Source: Bacteroidota bacterium
Lineage (GTDB): Bacteria > Bacteroidota > Bacteroidia > 2-12-FULL-35-15
DNA: 64,000 nucleotides
NCBI GenBank assembly: GCA_017303895.1
Contig: JAFLBF010000012.1
Location: 42,491-106,490 of the forward strand
Direction of reading: 5' to 3'
Positions 34,080 through 42,766 of the stretch are shown in pieces. The notes below the pieces were generated by a model, which saw only the letters and a list, made by a program, of their open reading frames with translations, was not told where the DNA came from and searched no databases. Within the stretch, counting starts at the first letter, position 1. Every line of letters begins with the position of its first letter. The translations under genes were made by a program, and so were the position numbers.

Positions 34080-35764
34080 GAATTATAGTTCAATATCTGA
34101 TGAATGATTATCGCAAAGAACATCACCAATAAACAGCCGATCACATTCAACCATAAAAATGCTGTTAGATCAACCATCCAAGCATATACAATAAATGCCT
34201 CTGCAATAAGTGCTGCAACAAAGACAGCTGTTCCGCTGATCTTCTTTAAATAAAAAGCAACCAGAAATATGCCTAAAATAGTGCCATAAAATAAAGAGCC
34301 CAATATATTTACCGCCTCAATTAAATTGCCCAATTTGCTGGCATACAATGCAACTATCACACAAAAAACACCCCAAGCTACTGTTGACCAACGGGAAGCA
34401 GATAGATACTGCTTATCCGACTCTGTTTTCTTAAAGATCCTCTTATAAAAATCTACAACCGTAGTAGATGCTAGAGAATTTAAGCCACTTGCCGTAGATC
34501 CCATGGATGCTAGAAAGATAATTGCTATCAACAGGCCGATCACACCCACAGGCAATTGCTCTGTAACAAAGTGTAAAAAAACATAATTGGTATCATTCGT
34601 ATCTGCTTTTGGGTCGTTTTTCAGCATAAGGGATGTGAGTTCTTTCCTTATCTCTTTGTCTTCTTTAGTAAATGAACTTAATCGTTCCTTTATTTCCGGC
34701 ACTTGCTCTTCTTTATTACTTTGAATAGAAACAACAAGCTCCTCCACTGTTTTCTTTTTCTCAGAATGCAATAACACATACGCATCTTCAAGTCTTTTGT
34801 ATTCCTGAGCATAGGAGCTGTTTCGAACTTTTTCAAGTTCTACTTTATTGAAAAAAACGGGTGGCTGATAGAATTGATAAAAAGCAAACACGAGTGTTCC
34901 TATCAATAATATAAAAAACTGCATGGGTATTTTTACGAGTCCATTCATCACCAAACCGAGACGGCTCTGAGTAACCGAACTTCCGGTTAAATAGCGACCT
35001 ACTTGTGATTGGTCCGTTCCGAAATAAGACAATTGAAGAAAAAAACCGCCTATGATGCCCGACCAAATATTATACCGGTTGTTCAGATCGAATGTAGTGT
35101 CGATCGCATTCAGTTTTTCCATTTTACCGGCAATATGCAATGCATCAATAAAACCAACATTCTCCGGCAGCAAGTGAACAACCATAAAAGCGGCTAAAAA
35201 TAAGCCTGCAAATATGATACTCATTTGCAACAACTGCGTATACGAAACAGCTTTTGTCCCGCCATATACCGTATATAGGATCACTAAAAAACCGTTGAAT
35301 AAAATGGTGTAGGTGATACTTACATGCAAAATGGAAGAGAGTACAATAGCAGGGGCATAGATGGTTATACCGGTAGACAAGCCTCGTTGCAAAAGGAATA
35401 AGAATGCTGTGAGCGTTCGAGTTTTATTGTCAAATCTTTTTTCAAGGTATTCATAAGCCGTATAAACATTTAGCTTATGAAATATAGGGATGAATGTAAT
35501 ACACAACACAACCATAGCCAACGGAAGTCCAAAATAAAACTGAACAAACCTTAACCCATCGCTATAGGCTTGTCCGGGTGCCGACAAAAAAGTAATAGCA
35601 CTGGCTTGAGTAGCCATAACAGAAAGCCCAACATGATACCAAGGTAATTGACGATCAGCCAAAAGGTATCCTTCGATGTTTTTAGCACCTCTACTTTTCC
35701 ATACTCCATAGAGTACAATCAATAGTAAAGTAGCTAATAGTACTATCCAGTCAATGATACTCAT
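34061..35764 (-). CDS. Sodium:solute symporter
   Basis: 567 residues, about thirteen membrane helices, SSF family: LADRQLPWYHVGLSVMATQASAITFLSAPG at the start of the transport core, GGTKAVSYTQLLQM, YFGTDQSQVGRYLT, and ASMGSTASGLNSLASTTVVDFYKR with the second Na+ site. A hydrophilic insertion of about 90 residues (about 300-395, ELEKVRNSSY to KADTNDTNY, rich in Lys/Glu) interrupts the helices and is found in Bacteroidota members. The substrate is probably a sugar or sugar acid, judging only from family. It starts by ATGA overlap with a 39-aa membrane protein and follows a PIG-L deacetylase, so deacetylated sugar could be the cargo. The stop lies in the terminator palindrome. Confidence 0.93.
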   Translation of the reverse strand: MSIIDWIVLLATLLLIVLYGVWKSRGAKNIEGYLLADRQLPWYHVGLSVMATQASAITFLSAPGQAYSDGLRFVQFYFGLPLAMVVLCITFIPIFHKLNVYTAYEYLEKRFDNKTRTLTAFLFLLQRGLSTGITIYAPAIVLSSILHVSITYTILFNGFLVILYTVYGGTKAVSYTQLLQMSIIFAGLFLAAFMVVHLLPENVGFIDALHIAGKMEKLNAIDTTFDLNNRYNIWSGIIGGFFLQLSYFGTDQSQVGRYLTGSSVTQSRLGLVMNGLVKIPMQFFILLIGTLVFAFYQFYQPPVFFNKVELEKVRNSSYAQEYKRLEDAYVLLHSEKKKTVEELVVSIQSNKEEQVPEIKERLSSFTKEDKEIRKELTSLMLKNDPKADTNDTNYVFLHFVTEQLPVGVIGLLIAIIFLASMGSTASGLNSLASTTVVDFYKRIFKKTESDKQYLSASRWSTVAWGVFCVIVALYASKLGNLIEAVNILGSLFYGTILGIFLVAFYLKKISGTAVFVAALIAEAFIVYAWMVDLTAFLWLNVIGCLLVMFFAIIIHQILNYNSKRKAV

Positions 35765-35880
35765 TCAAAATGTTTTGTAAAAAAATAAAATGAAAAAATA
35801 AGTAGCAATAAAAACAATATCACGAATGCATATACATTCTTCCAATTCTTAAAAAAAGGTGTTTTATTTGAACCCGTCAT
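35761..35880 (-). CDS. 39-residue membrane microprotein coupled to the symporter
   Basis: Short frame of 40 codons from ATG at 35880 to TGA at 35761. The sequence begins MTGSNKTPFFKNWKNVYAF, continues as one hydrophobic helix of about 17 residues (VILFLLLLIFSFYFF) and ends in TKHFE: a single-pass protein with a basic cytosolic N-terminus. It starts one base after the PIG-L stop, and its stop overlaps the symporter start as ATGA, so translation must be coupled. Small helices of this kind (KdpF, DUF4212-like subunits of SSF transporters) stabilise larger transporters; the same role here is inference. I recall similar short frames beside Bacteroidota symporters. Confidence 0.75.
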   Translation of the reverse strand: MTGSNKTPFFKNWKNVYAFVILFLLLLIFSFYFFTKHFE

Positions 35881-35881
35881 C

Positions 35882-38377
35882 TTACTTATTTTTGGGTAAG
35901 CTTAATAGATTCACAAACAAGCGGTATGCACCAGGAACACCTGCAGGCAATTCACGGAAAAAGGCTAATCCTGTGTATACAAAATTTCCTTTTCCATAAG
36001 GAGCAATGATCAAACTGCCATTGGTGATCTTTTCATTTGGATCATTCATTTCCAATATAGGTTGGTAAGCTTTATCCAGTTCATTTGCAAAGTAGATCCC
36101 TCTTTCCTGTATCCAATTGTCAAAATCGGCATTCGTAATGACATTAGGAAAATTTAATGCAGGATGACCTTTATTAACGAAAGACACATTGGCCAATTCA
36201 TCCGTTACTCTATCTCTTGATATCGTCAGCGGATAAGGAGATATTTTTGCTACAACCGGACCAATGCGGTTATTGGTATTGTACTGAACAACAAGATTAC
36301 CTCCTGCTTTAATATATTCCATCAGTTTATTGTAATGCACCTGCAGACGGTCGTTCGTATTATAAGCTCTTACGCCCGTTACTATGGCACTGTATTTAGA
36401 AAGATCCTCATTCAGCAAAAGATCATCTGTAAGAATAGTAACATTATAACCGATCTGTTTTAAACAAGCTGCTACATCATCACCTGCTCCCGGAATATAA
36501 CCAATGTTCAGATCGCCCTTTTTTATATCGGCATTTACCAATTTAATTTCTGCTTCACTCAAAATAAATTGATATGGGATATGGTCGTATTCAATTCTTT
36601 TGATTGAGTTTGAATATAATTTACCTTCCACTTCTACCTCTGCAGAAACAACTGTCGATTCCACCTTTTGATCTGCAACAAGTTCAACATTTAATACGAC
36701 TTCATCCCCTTTATTATTAACCACAAATGATGGAGTATCAATATTAGCAACCCAACCGGTCGGAATATTCAATTTCAACTTCCCACTTACATTTGCTTTA
36801 TTCGCTTTGGCTGTTAGCGTTAAGTGAATTACTTTTTTAGGTGAATGAGTATAAACGATCACTTTTTCGGAAAAATTTATCGTTACCGGAGGTAATATCT
36901 CTAAAGGTCTGTACACTTCGCCTTTCACAGGATCAGTACTTTTATAAACAATATTTCTTTCGATCAAGAATGTCAAATCGTTTATAATAATTTCGAATAC
37001 GACTTTCGCTATTCCATCATTCTCCGGCTTACCAATCAAGGATATATCCTTAACTGTATAGCTACCACTACTGTGCATGTAGTTTAACCAGTATGGATTT
37101 GAATACGAAATTGAACCACTTAGCTTTTCTTTACGCTTGAACGTGTACAATTCATTTTGCTTAAGAGGAATGGCAGGAAGGGTATCCGACTGATTCAAAA
37201 ACGATACGCGTTTCAATTTTACATTTGAGTTGTTTCTATTAACTATCTGTGCCGTAATATTTATATCTTCACCCGGTATGGCAATATAATCAGCAGAGGT
37301 AGCTTCAACGAACAATCCGGAACACCAAAGGATCAGTTGTTCTATTTCTTTTAGCTTGATCTTTTTCCAATACTGCGTGTAAGAATCTTTATCTGGCATA
37401 GCAGCAATCAGCTTATATAGATCCGTTAAAGCAGATATACTTTTTTCAGGAAATTCAGTATCGAAAGACTTAATAATCGCATCGATCGTTTTTTGAATAG
37501 TAGCCGTTTCCTTTATTCTATTCCAAGTAGTGTTAATTCCTTCAAATAGATCACTCTTTAGCGCTTCACCTTTCAACAATTTAAAATATTCAATAGTAGA
37601 ACCTCTTTGCTTAGCAGATCCAAAACCCTGACTTTTATGCATTGACCGACTCTCTGCCGCGATCTCACCATAACCTTTACCTAACAAAGAATTATAAACA
37701 CCTACATCCAGTTTAATTTGATCAGGAGCAGTGGTATTCGTTGTCCCGAAATTAAACGTATTCCATAAAATTCTTTTAGCCTGCCATATTTCTGTATATT
37801 TAAGTTGATCCGGAAATTTAGAAGGATCAGCCGCAGCCTCAAATGCTTCTAAAGCAAGGATAGCTGAAGCGGTATGATGCCCATGCCCGCCTTCTCCGGT
37901 TGTCGGGAAACGACAAATGATCACATCCGGCTTAAATTTTCTGATGGCCATTACGACATCGTAAAGCACACTGTCTTTGTTCCAAAAGGAGAATGTCTCC
38001 TCCGGATTTTTAGAATAGCCAAAGTCATTCGCACGTGTAAAAAACTGTTCCGCTCCATCCACTCTCCTTGCTGCCAATAATTCTTGAGTTCTGATCAGCC
38101 CCAACAACTCGGCTTGTTCTTTCCCAATTAAATTTTGTCCCCCATCACCCCTAGTTAGGGATAAGTAAGCAGTACGAAAACGCTTTTCATTTGCTAAATA
38201 GGATAATAAGCGGGTGTTTTCATCATCGGGATGAGCCGCAATATAGAGCACACTCCCCAATGTATTTAGCTTTTTTAAATGATGAAAAACCTCTGAAGCC
38301 CCTTTAGACACAGGAGCTTGAGCAATAAGTCCAAGCTTACAAATTAGAAATAGAAGAATTAAACTAAGTTTTCTCAT
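35882..38377 (-). CDS. PIG-L (LmbE) family deacetylase
   Basis: 831 residues: signal peptide (KLSLILLFLICKLGLIAQ), then a PIG-L domain (about 30-280) with the zinc motif AAHPDDE and the second metal His in GGHGHHTAS, so it is expected to be an active N-acetyl hydrolase acting in the periplasm or outside. Residues about 290-610 are beta-rich (an Ig-like part with SEKVIVYTHSPKKVIHLTLTAKA), and the last 200 residues resemble a glutamine amidotransferase-like domain (VTGVRAYNTNDRLQ, GNLVVQYNTNNRI, APYGKGNFVYTGLAFFRELP). First gene of an operon with the microprotein and symporter, which suggests deacetylation of a sugar conjugate followed by uptake. Confidence 0.92.
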   Translation of the reverse strand: MRKLSLILLFLICKLGLIAQAPVSKGASEVFHHLKKLNTLGSVLYIAAHPDDENTRLLSYLANEKRFRTAYLSLTRGDGGQNLIGKEQAELLGLIRTQELLAARRVDGAEQFFTRANDFGYSKNPEETFSFWNKDSVLYDVVMAIRKFKPDVIICRFPTTGEGGHGHHTASAILALEAFEAAADPSKFPDQLKYTEIWQAKRILWNTFNFGTTNTTAPDQIKLDVGVYNSLLGKGYGEIAAESRSMHKSQGFGSAKQRGSTIEYFKLLKGEALKSDLFEGINTTWNRIKETATIQKTIDAIIKSFDTEFPEKSISALTDLYKLIAAMPDKDSYTQYWKKIKLKEIEQLILWCSGLFVEATSADYIAIPGEDINITAQIVNRNNSNVKLKRVSFLNQSDTLPAIPLKQNELYTFKRKEKLSGSISYSNPYWLNYMHSSGSYTVKDISLIGKPENDGIAKVVFEIIINDLTFLIERNIVYKSTDPVKGEVYRPLEILPPVTINFSEKVIVYTHSPKKVIHLTLTAKANKANVSGKLKLNIPTGWVANIDTPSFVVNNKGDEVVLNVELVADQKVESTVVSAEVEVEGKLYSNSIKRIEYDHIPYQFILSEAEIKLVNADIKKGDLNIGYIPGAGDDVAACLKQIGYNVTILTDDLLLNEDLSKYSAIVTGVRAYNTNDRLQVHYNKLMEYIKAGGNLVVQYNTNNRIGPVVAKISPYPLTISRDRVTDELANVSFVNKGHPALNFPNVITNADFDNWIQERGIYFANELDKAYQPILEMNDPNEKITNGSLIIAPYGKGNFVYTGLAFFRELPAGVPGAYRLFVNLLSLPKNK

Positions 38378-38500
38378 ATAGGATCGGTATTCTTTCCAGG
38401 TTCAACATTCAACTTAAGCCATTGTTTAGTGTAAAGACCTAAGCAGCGTAAATTTACAATTAAAATTTAGCATCCTCCTACGTGTATAGAGGAAACATAT

Positions 38501-38508
38501 TACCTTTG
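38501..38508 (+). promoter_or_regulatory. TACCTTTG minus-7 box of the TerB-DnaJ gene
   Basis: TAnnTTTG match 16 bases before the ATG at 38525, in the divergent gap with the PIG-L operon. Confidence 0.5.
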
Positions 38509-38524
38509 CTTATATTTCTTAAAG

Positions 38525-39265
38525 ATGGCTAAAATAAAATTTGGTAAATGGTTAGGTGGAACACTCGGATGGGCCTTTGGAGGTCCTTTGGGTGGAGTTC
38601 TTGGATTTGCATTAGGATCAGCATTTGATGCTGCAAGTGTTACAGTAAAAACTGAAAAAGGAGCATATACTCAAACGCCTAACCATGCGGGCGACTTTGC
38701 TGCTAGTTTATTAGTTCTGTCGGCTGCAGTGATGAAAAGTGATGGAAGAACATTAAAAAGCGAATTGGAATATGTAAAAAAATTCCTCGTTTTGCAATTT
38801 GGTGAAGCACACGCTCAACAGCAGATCTTAATGCTAAAAGAGATCTTGAATCAAGAGATCCCATTGCGTGATGTATGCCTTCAGATCAAACATTTTATGC
38901 CTCATTCTGAACGTATCCAGATCGTTCATTATTTATTTGGCATTTCTCAGGCAGATGGTCATGTGCATGAATTAGAACTTCAAACCATTCAAACTATCGC
39001 CAATTACCTTGGCGTTAGTCATGCAGATTTTAATTCACTGAAAGCAATGTATTTTAAAGACACTGAAAGTGACTATAAAATATTAGAGATCGATAAAACG
39101 GCAACAGATGAAGAAGTAAAAAAGGCGTACAGAAAAATGGCCGTTAAGTTCCATCCTGATAAAGTTGCTGCTTTAGGGGAAGAAGTTCAAAAAGCAGCCA
39201 AAGAAAAATTCCAGCACGTTCAAAAAGCTTACGAAAACATCAAGAAGCAAAGAGGATTTTCCTGA
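38525..39265 (+). CDS. TerB / J-domain protein (DjlA-like)
   Basis: 246 residues. A glycine-rich hydrophobic N-terminus (GKWLGGTLGWAFGGPLGGVLGFALGSAF) of the kind that inserts into or lines the membrane in DjlA relatives comes first. A TerB-like helical domain follows (about 58-165: LLVLSAAVMKSDGRTLKSEL, YLFGISQADGHVHELEL). The last 70 residues are a J domain with SDYKILEIDKTATDEEVKKAYR and the HPD tripeptide in FHPDKV. It should stimulate DnaK at the membrane. Monocistronic. Confidence 0.93.
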   Translation: MAKIKFGKWLGGTLGWAFGGPLGGVLGFALGSAFDAASVTVKTEKGAYTQTPNHAGDFAASLLVLSAAVMKSDGRTLKSELEYVKKFLVLQFGEAHAQQQILMLKEILNQEIPLRDVCLQIKHFMPHSERIQIVHYLFGISQADGHVHELELQTIQTIANYLGVSHADFNSLKAMYFKDTESDYKILEIDKTATDEEVKKAYRKMAVKFHPDKVAALGEEVQKAAKEKFQHVQKAYENIKKQRGFS

Positions 39266-39267
39266 TT

Positions 39268-39465
39268 TTACTTTAGGTTAATATCGATCGCCTCGATCTG
39301 TTGATTCTCCACTAATTCAACATAGGTATCGTTGTTTGTCTGAAAATATTTCTCCAAATTAGAGTTAGAAACGAATCTGAAGAAACGGTCCATAATAGGG
39401 TGTTGACTCAATAATACTCCAAACTTTCGTTCTCCTGTTTTTAAATACACAATTGCATCTGTCAT
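39268..39465 (-). CDS. Conserved small protein, unknown function
   Basis: 65 residues, cytosolic, no domain I recognise. The start TDAIVYLKTGERKFGVLL and the close VELVENQQIEAIDINLK suggest a compact beta barrel of the Hfq/LSM-like or SH3-like kind, but that is pattern only. It converges on the TerB-DnaJ gene with two bases between the stops, which argues that the frame is real. Candidate start ATG at 39465. Confidence 0.65.
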   Translation of the reverse strand: MTDAIVYLKTGERKFGVLLSQHPIMDRFFRFVSNSNLEKYFQTNNDTYVELVENQQIEAIDINLK

Positions 39466-39541
39466 AATATCACATTAATAATTATGATACAATAATACTG
39501 CCTATGTATTAAGATAGAATTAAGAGAAAATAAAGGATAAA

Positions 39542-39817
39542 TTAAATAGGGCGTTTTCTATAAACAAAACTGCTATCCACAATAGCATGAGGCTTCGAAG
39601 ATGTACGAGCCACTTTACCTGCTTTTTTTAAGCTCCCGGAGGAACCATTAGAAGTAGAAGGTGTTGGGATCAATTTAAAGATCACGATGTTATTCTTTAA
39701 ACTAACAGAAGTGTCTGAATTATTCGTTTCAGGCTTATCAGGATTTGTTCCCCCATTACCATTAGCAATAGCAACTGACGAAAGGAACAAAGAGAATATG
39801 AATATAATTTTTTTCAC
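39542..39817 (-). CDS. Small secreted protein, unknown function
   Basis: 91 residues beginning with GTG (39815-39817). A signal peptide (KKIIFIFSLFLSSVAIA) leads into a Gly/Asn/Ser/Thr-rich mature part of about 70 residues with one hydrophobic strand (NNIVIFKLIPTP) and a basic C-terminus (VDSSFVYRKRPI). No homologue is recognised. It lies between the 65-aa gene and the metalloprotease terminator on the same strand; a 76-base gap separates it from the former. Confidence rests on the signal peptide and frame alone. Confidence 0.6.
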   Translation of the reverse strand: MKKIIFIFSLFLSSVAIANGNGGTNPDKPETNNSDTSVSLKNNIVIFKLIPTPSTSNGSSGSLKKAGKVARTSSKPHAIVDSSFVYRKRPI

Positions 39818-39896
39818 TTCAGGATGAATTTATTTATCAAATATAATCTGTTTTTAAATAAAAACAAAATTGATTCGATAATTGACATATTTTAAC

Positions 39897-39931
39897 AAAA
39901 AAGGGGAGAAAGTTGCACTTTCTCCCCTTTT
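39897..39931 (-). terminator. Terminator of the 903-aa metalloprotease gene
   Basis: AAAAGGGGAGAAAGT (39899-39913) and ACTTTCTCCCCTTTT (39917-39931), 3-base loop; on the minus strand the stem ends in a U run. It is 18 bases after the stop. Confidence 0.8.
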
Positions 39932-39948
39932 CTATAAGAACATTGATC

Positions 39949-42660
39949 TTATTCGGTCACAACTAACTTATTGGTTACAATCGTATTGTTTACAGACAAA
40001 CGAATAAAATAAATTCCGTTATTTAAGTTAAGATCAGATTTAGAGACATTGAAACTGTAATCACCTTCCGGCTGATTTGCAGAAACCACATCCGCCACCT
40101 TCTTTCCTAAGATATCTACCACTTCCACTTTTACGGAAGCCTTTTCAGTTAAGTGATAAGTAATTGTACTCAGATCACTTGTAGGATTAGGATAAACAGT
40201 CAAGTTAAATGCATTGGCAGCCTCATTAACTCCAACTACACCACTGATGTTGATATCGTCAATATATAAGTTATTAGATGCAGCACCTGCTTCGTATTCA
40301 AATTTAAAACGAACACTTTGAACAGATGCAGCAGCAGGCAATGTTATTGTTTTAGTCGCCCACTGCGAAGCAACACTTGGCACAAAGTAACCACCATAAT
40401 AACCATTATTTGCCAATGTAGCACCACTTAATGTGCCTCCTAATAGGGCCCAAGTTAGACCACAATTTGTAGAATAATATACTTTCAATGCTTCATTTGC
40501 ACTAGCAGCTCCTGTTGCTTTAGACGCTCCTGAATATTTATATGTAAGTGTAGCACCCGTTACATAAGAAAGATTCATGGATGGTGTGATCAACTCATCG
40601 ATATCACCTAAATAATTCAAATACCCTTCCATTACAGCTGACTTAGAGCTATTATAACCTACATCAGCAATTCCCCAGGTATTAGCATTTCCATCTAAAT
40701 TTCTTACTCTCCAATTGTACCAGAATGAGTTCTCATCCTGGAAGGTTTCAGAATATCCATTTCCAGCAAAGTCACCATAAGTATTTCCTACTGTAATAAA
40801 ATACGATTTATAAACAGAATCAACGCCCTGTGCATTTGTTGCTACTAATGATACAGGATAAACACCAGGAGTGTTATACGTTACTGTAACGGTACTTGTA
40901 GATGCTGTAGAAGTTGCTGGTGTTCCACCATCAAAATAGAACTTAGTGGATGTTGCTGTACCCAAAGTTATCGCTTTGGTATAAGTTACAGTACCACCAG
41001 CACAAACAAATACTCTGTTTGCATAAAAATTAGCTTTAGGAGCACATGCAGCACCCACAGGTGTTACTCCCGTTGCAGCAAGGTTCGCTGCTGACCATAA
41101 ATTATTTCTTCCGGAAACAGAACTTGTTAAAGCAGCACGCATTCTATCCTTTTGATCAATTGTAAACATCTTTGAGCAATAAGAATATTCCATATAATTC
41201 TCCACATTCTCCATTGTTCCATAAGTACCGGCAATATTTACATTATCAATACCAAACGTTCCTGTAGAGTCTTCTGCGTTGTATGCATAAATTCTGAATG
41301 TCACACCACCGTTATTGATATTTGTGAAATTCGCACCTGACAATGTAATTTTGCTTCCAGTAAGCGATACAGTTGTATCCGAATTGATGAAGAATACATT
41401 TCCTGTTTGAACGCTCAAATTAGCATTTGCAGGAGTAATAGATGCAGCCAAATTTGCTACATAACCATCTTTACTTGAACGAACAACAAATGTTCTAGCA
41501 CCGGTTGCATTACGTTGTACAGTAAATGTGATCCCTGTTAGTGTTAATGCTCTATGAAATTCAGGTGTAACAGTAAATTCATAATATTTTCCTGTATTAA
41601 CAGAACCCATCAAATTTGCATAAACGGTTTCTCCGTCATTCGCACCATTATCCCAGCTATAGAAATCAAACATTGCACTAGAATACGAATTGGAAGAAAG
41701 ACCTACAGCCGTAAAATTACCTAATGTTAATCCTGTATCTGCCACTACAATTGAAGCGGTAGGATCTGTTGTACCGGTAGTTGAATCAACATCTGCAAAA
41801 CTATAGGTTGCAGAAAGGGTTTGGTTATCACAGAAATAATCGAAACGATTTGCACAACTATTGTGACCTTTTGTTTCAGGAGTATCATTTACCCCATCAT
41901 CGCCACAAGCTACTGTTGGATCATTGGTATTACCCCAAGTATGAGATAAGTTCAACCAGTGACCAACTTCGTGCGTTAATGCTCTTGAATTTGTAACATT
42001 CGCAGTTCCAATGCTGCCAATATATTGATGAATAATAATGATACCATCTTTAGGTGCTAAATACGTTGATGTTGCCGAAGGATAGTAGGCATAACCTGCA
42101 GTTCCAACGCTTTCCATTGTTTTAATAACCCAAACATTTAAATATTTGTCGCGTGGCCAAGGATTCAACTTAGAATCATCATTCGCATTTTCTGTTTTAT
42201 GTGAATAGATACGGTCGATACCGTTTGTACAGTTTCCATTTGGATCGATCTTCGCTAAAGCAAATTGAATTTTACAGTCTGCAATTATTCCCTGAAATGC
42301 TGGCACTACAGCAGCTGTATCTGCATTTAACTTGCGGTAATCTCTATTAAGGATATTGATCTGATCCTGAATTTGAGCGTCCGAGATATTTTCGGAACCA
42401 TTGATATGCAACACGTGAAATACAACCGGAATTGTGTATACTTGTTCCGCAGCTTTCATCTGCTTATTCGACTGAATAATTTGTGACAACAATACATTGT
42501 TATCTATTTCTGCTTGCAATAATTCTGGATATTGCGCATACACCCTTTGGTGAGCCTGACTGGTACCACACTTATAACTTTCCTGTGCGTTTACATTCAC
42601 GGAAGATGCAGCTAGCAATATTGCACTTGCAGCAAAACACTTTAAAAGATCTTTTTTCAT
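39949..42660 (-). CDS. Secreted M43-type metalloprotease, 903 aa, with inserted domain and T9SS tail
   Basis: Order of parts: signal peptide; propeptide-like helix to about residue 75; pappalysin-type peptidase domain with HEVGHWLNLSH at about 230 and CGDDGVNDTPETKGH. An extra beta-rich domain of about 200 residues follows (about 272-485, starting NRFDYFCDNQTLSATYSF). The Met-turn NYMEYSYCSKMFT comes next, then a PKD-like domain (GGTPATSTASTSTVTVTYNTPG), a jelly-roll/MAM-like domain, and a type A T9SS tail (LTVYPNPTSDLSTITY). The shorter neighbour lacks the insertion between zinc motif and Met-turn. The two genes are tandem paralogues on the same strand, 107 bases apart, each with its own terminator. 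Confidence 0.93.
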   Translation of the reverse strand: MKKDLLKCFAASAILLAASSVNVNAQESYKCGTSQAHQRVYAQYPELLQAEIDNNVLLSQIIQSNKQMKAAEQVYTIPVVFHVLHINGSENISDAQIQDQINILNRDYRKLNADTAAVVPAFQGIIADCKIQFALAKIDPNGNCTNGIDRIYSHKTENANDDSKLNPWPRDKYLNVWVIKTMESVGTAGYAYYPSATSTYLAPKDGIIIIHQYIGSIGTANVTNSRALTHEVGHWLNLSHTWGNTNDPTVACGDDGVNDTPETKGHNSCANRFDYFCDNQTLSATYSFADVDSTTGTTDPTASIVVADTGLTLGNFTAVGLSSNSYSSAMFDFYSWDNGANDGETVYANLMGSVNTGKYYEFTVTPEFHRALTLTGITFTVQRNATGARTFVVRSSKDGYVANLAASITPANANLSVQTGNVFFINSDTTVSLTGSKITLSGANFTNINNGGVTFRIYAYNAEDSTGTFGIDNVNIAGTYGTMENVENYMEYSYCSKMFTIDQKDRMRAALTSSVSGRNNLWSAANLAATGVTPVGAACAPKANFYANRVFVCAGGTVTYTKAITLGTATSTKFYFDGGTPATSTASTSTVTVTYNTPGVYPVSLVATNAQGVDSVYKSYFITVGNTYGDFAGNGYSETFQDENSFWYNWRVRNLDGNANTWGIADVGYNSSKSAVMEGYLNYLGDIDELITPSMNLSYVTGATLTYKYSGASKATGAASANEALKVYYSTNCGLTWALLGGTLSGATLANNGYYGGYFVPSVASQWATKTITLPAAASVQSVRFKFEYEAGAASNNLYIDDINISGVVGVNEAANAFNLTVYPNPTSDLSTITYHLTEKASVKVEVVDILGKKVADVVSANQPEGDYSFNVSKSDLNLNNGIYFIRLSVNNTIVTNKLVVTE

Positions 42661-42717
42661 TATCGATTTTCTATTTTAATATTCGCAAATTTAATCAATT
42701 TCAAAATCATATACAAC

Positions 42718-42746
42718 AAAAAAAGCGAGGCATTAGCCTCGCTTTT
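42718..42746 (-). terminator. Terminator of the 697-aa metalloprotease gene
   Basis: AAAAGCGAGGC (42721-42731), ATTA loop, GCCTCGCTTTT (42736-42746); minus-strand U run from the A run at 42718-42724. Confidence 0.8.
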
Positions 42747-42766
42747 AAATTATCATTTTAAACTAA

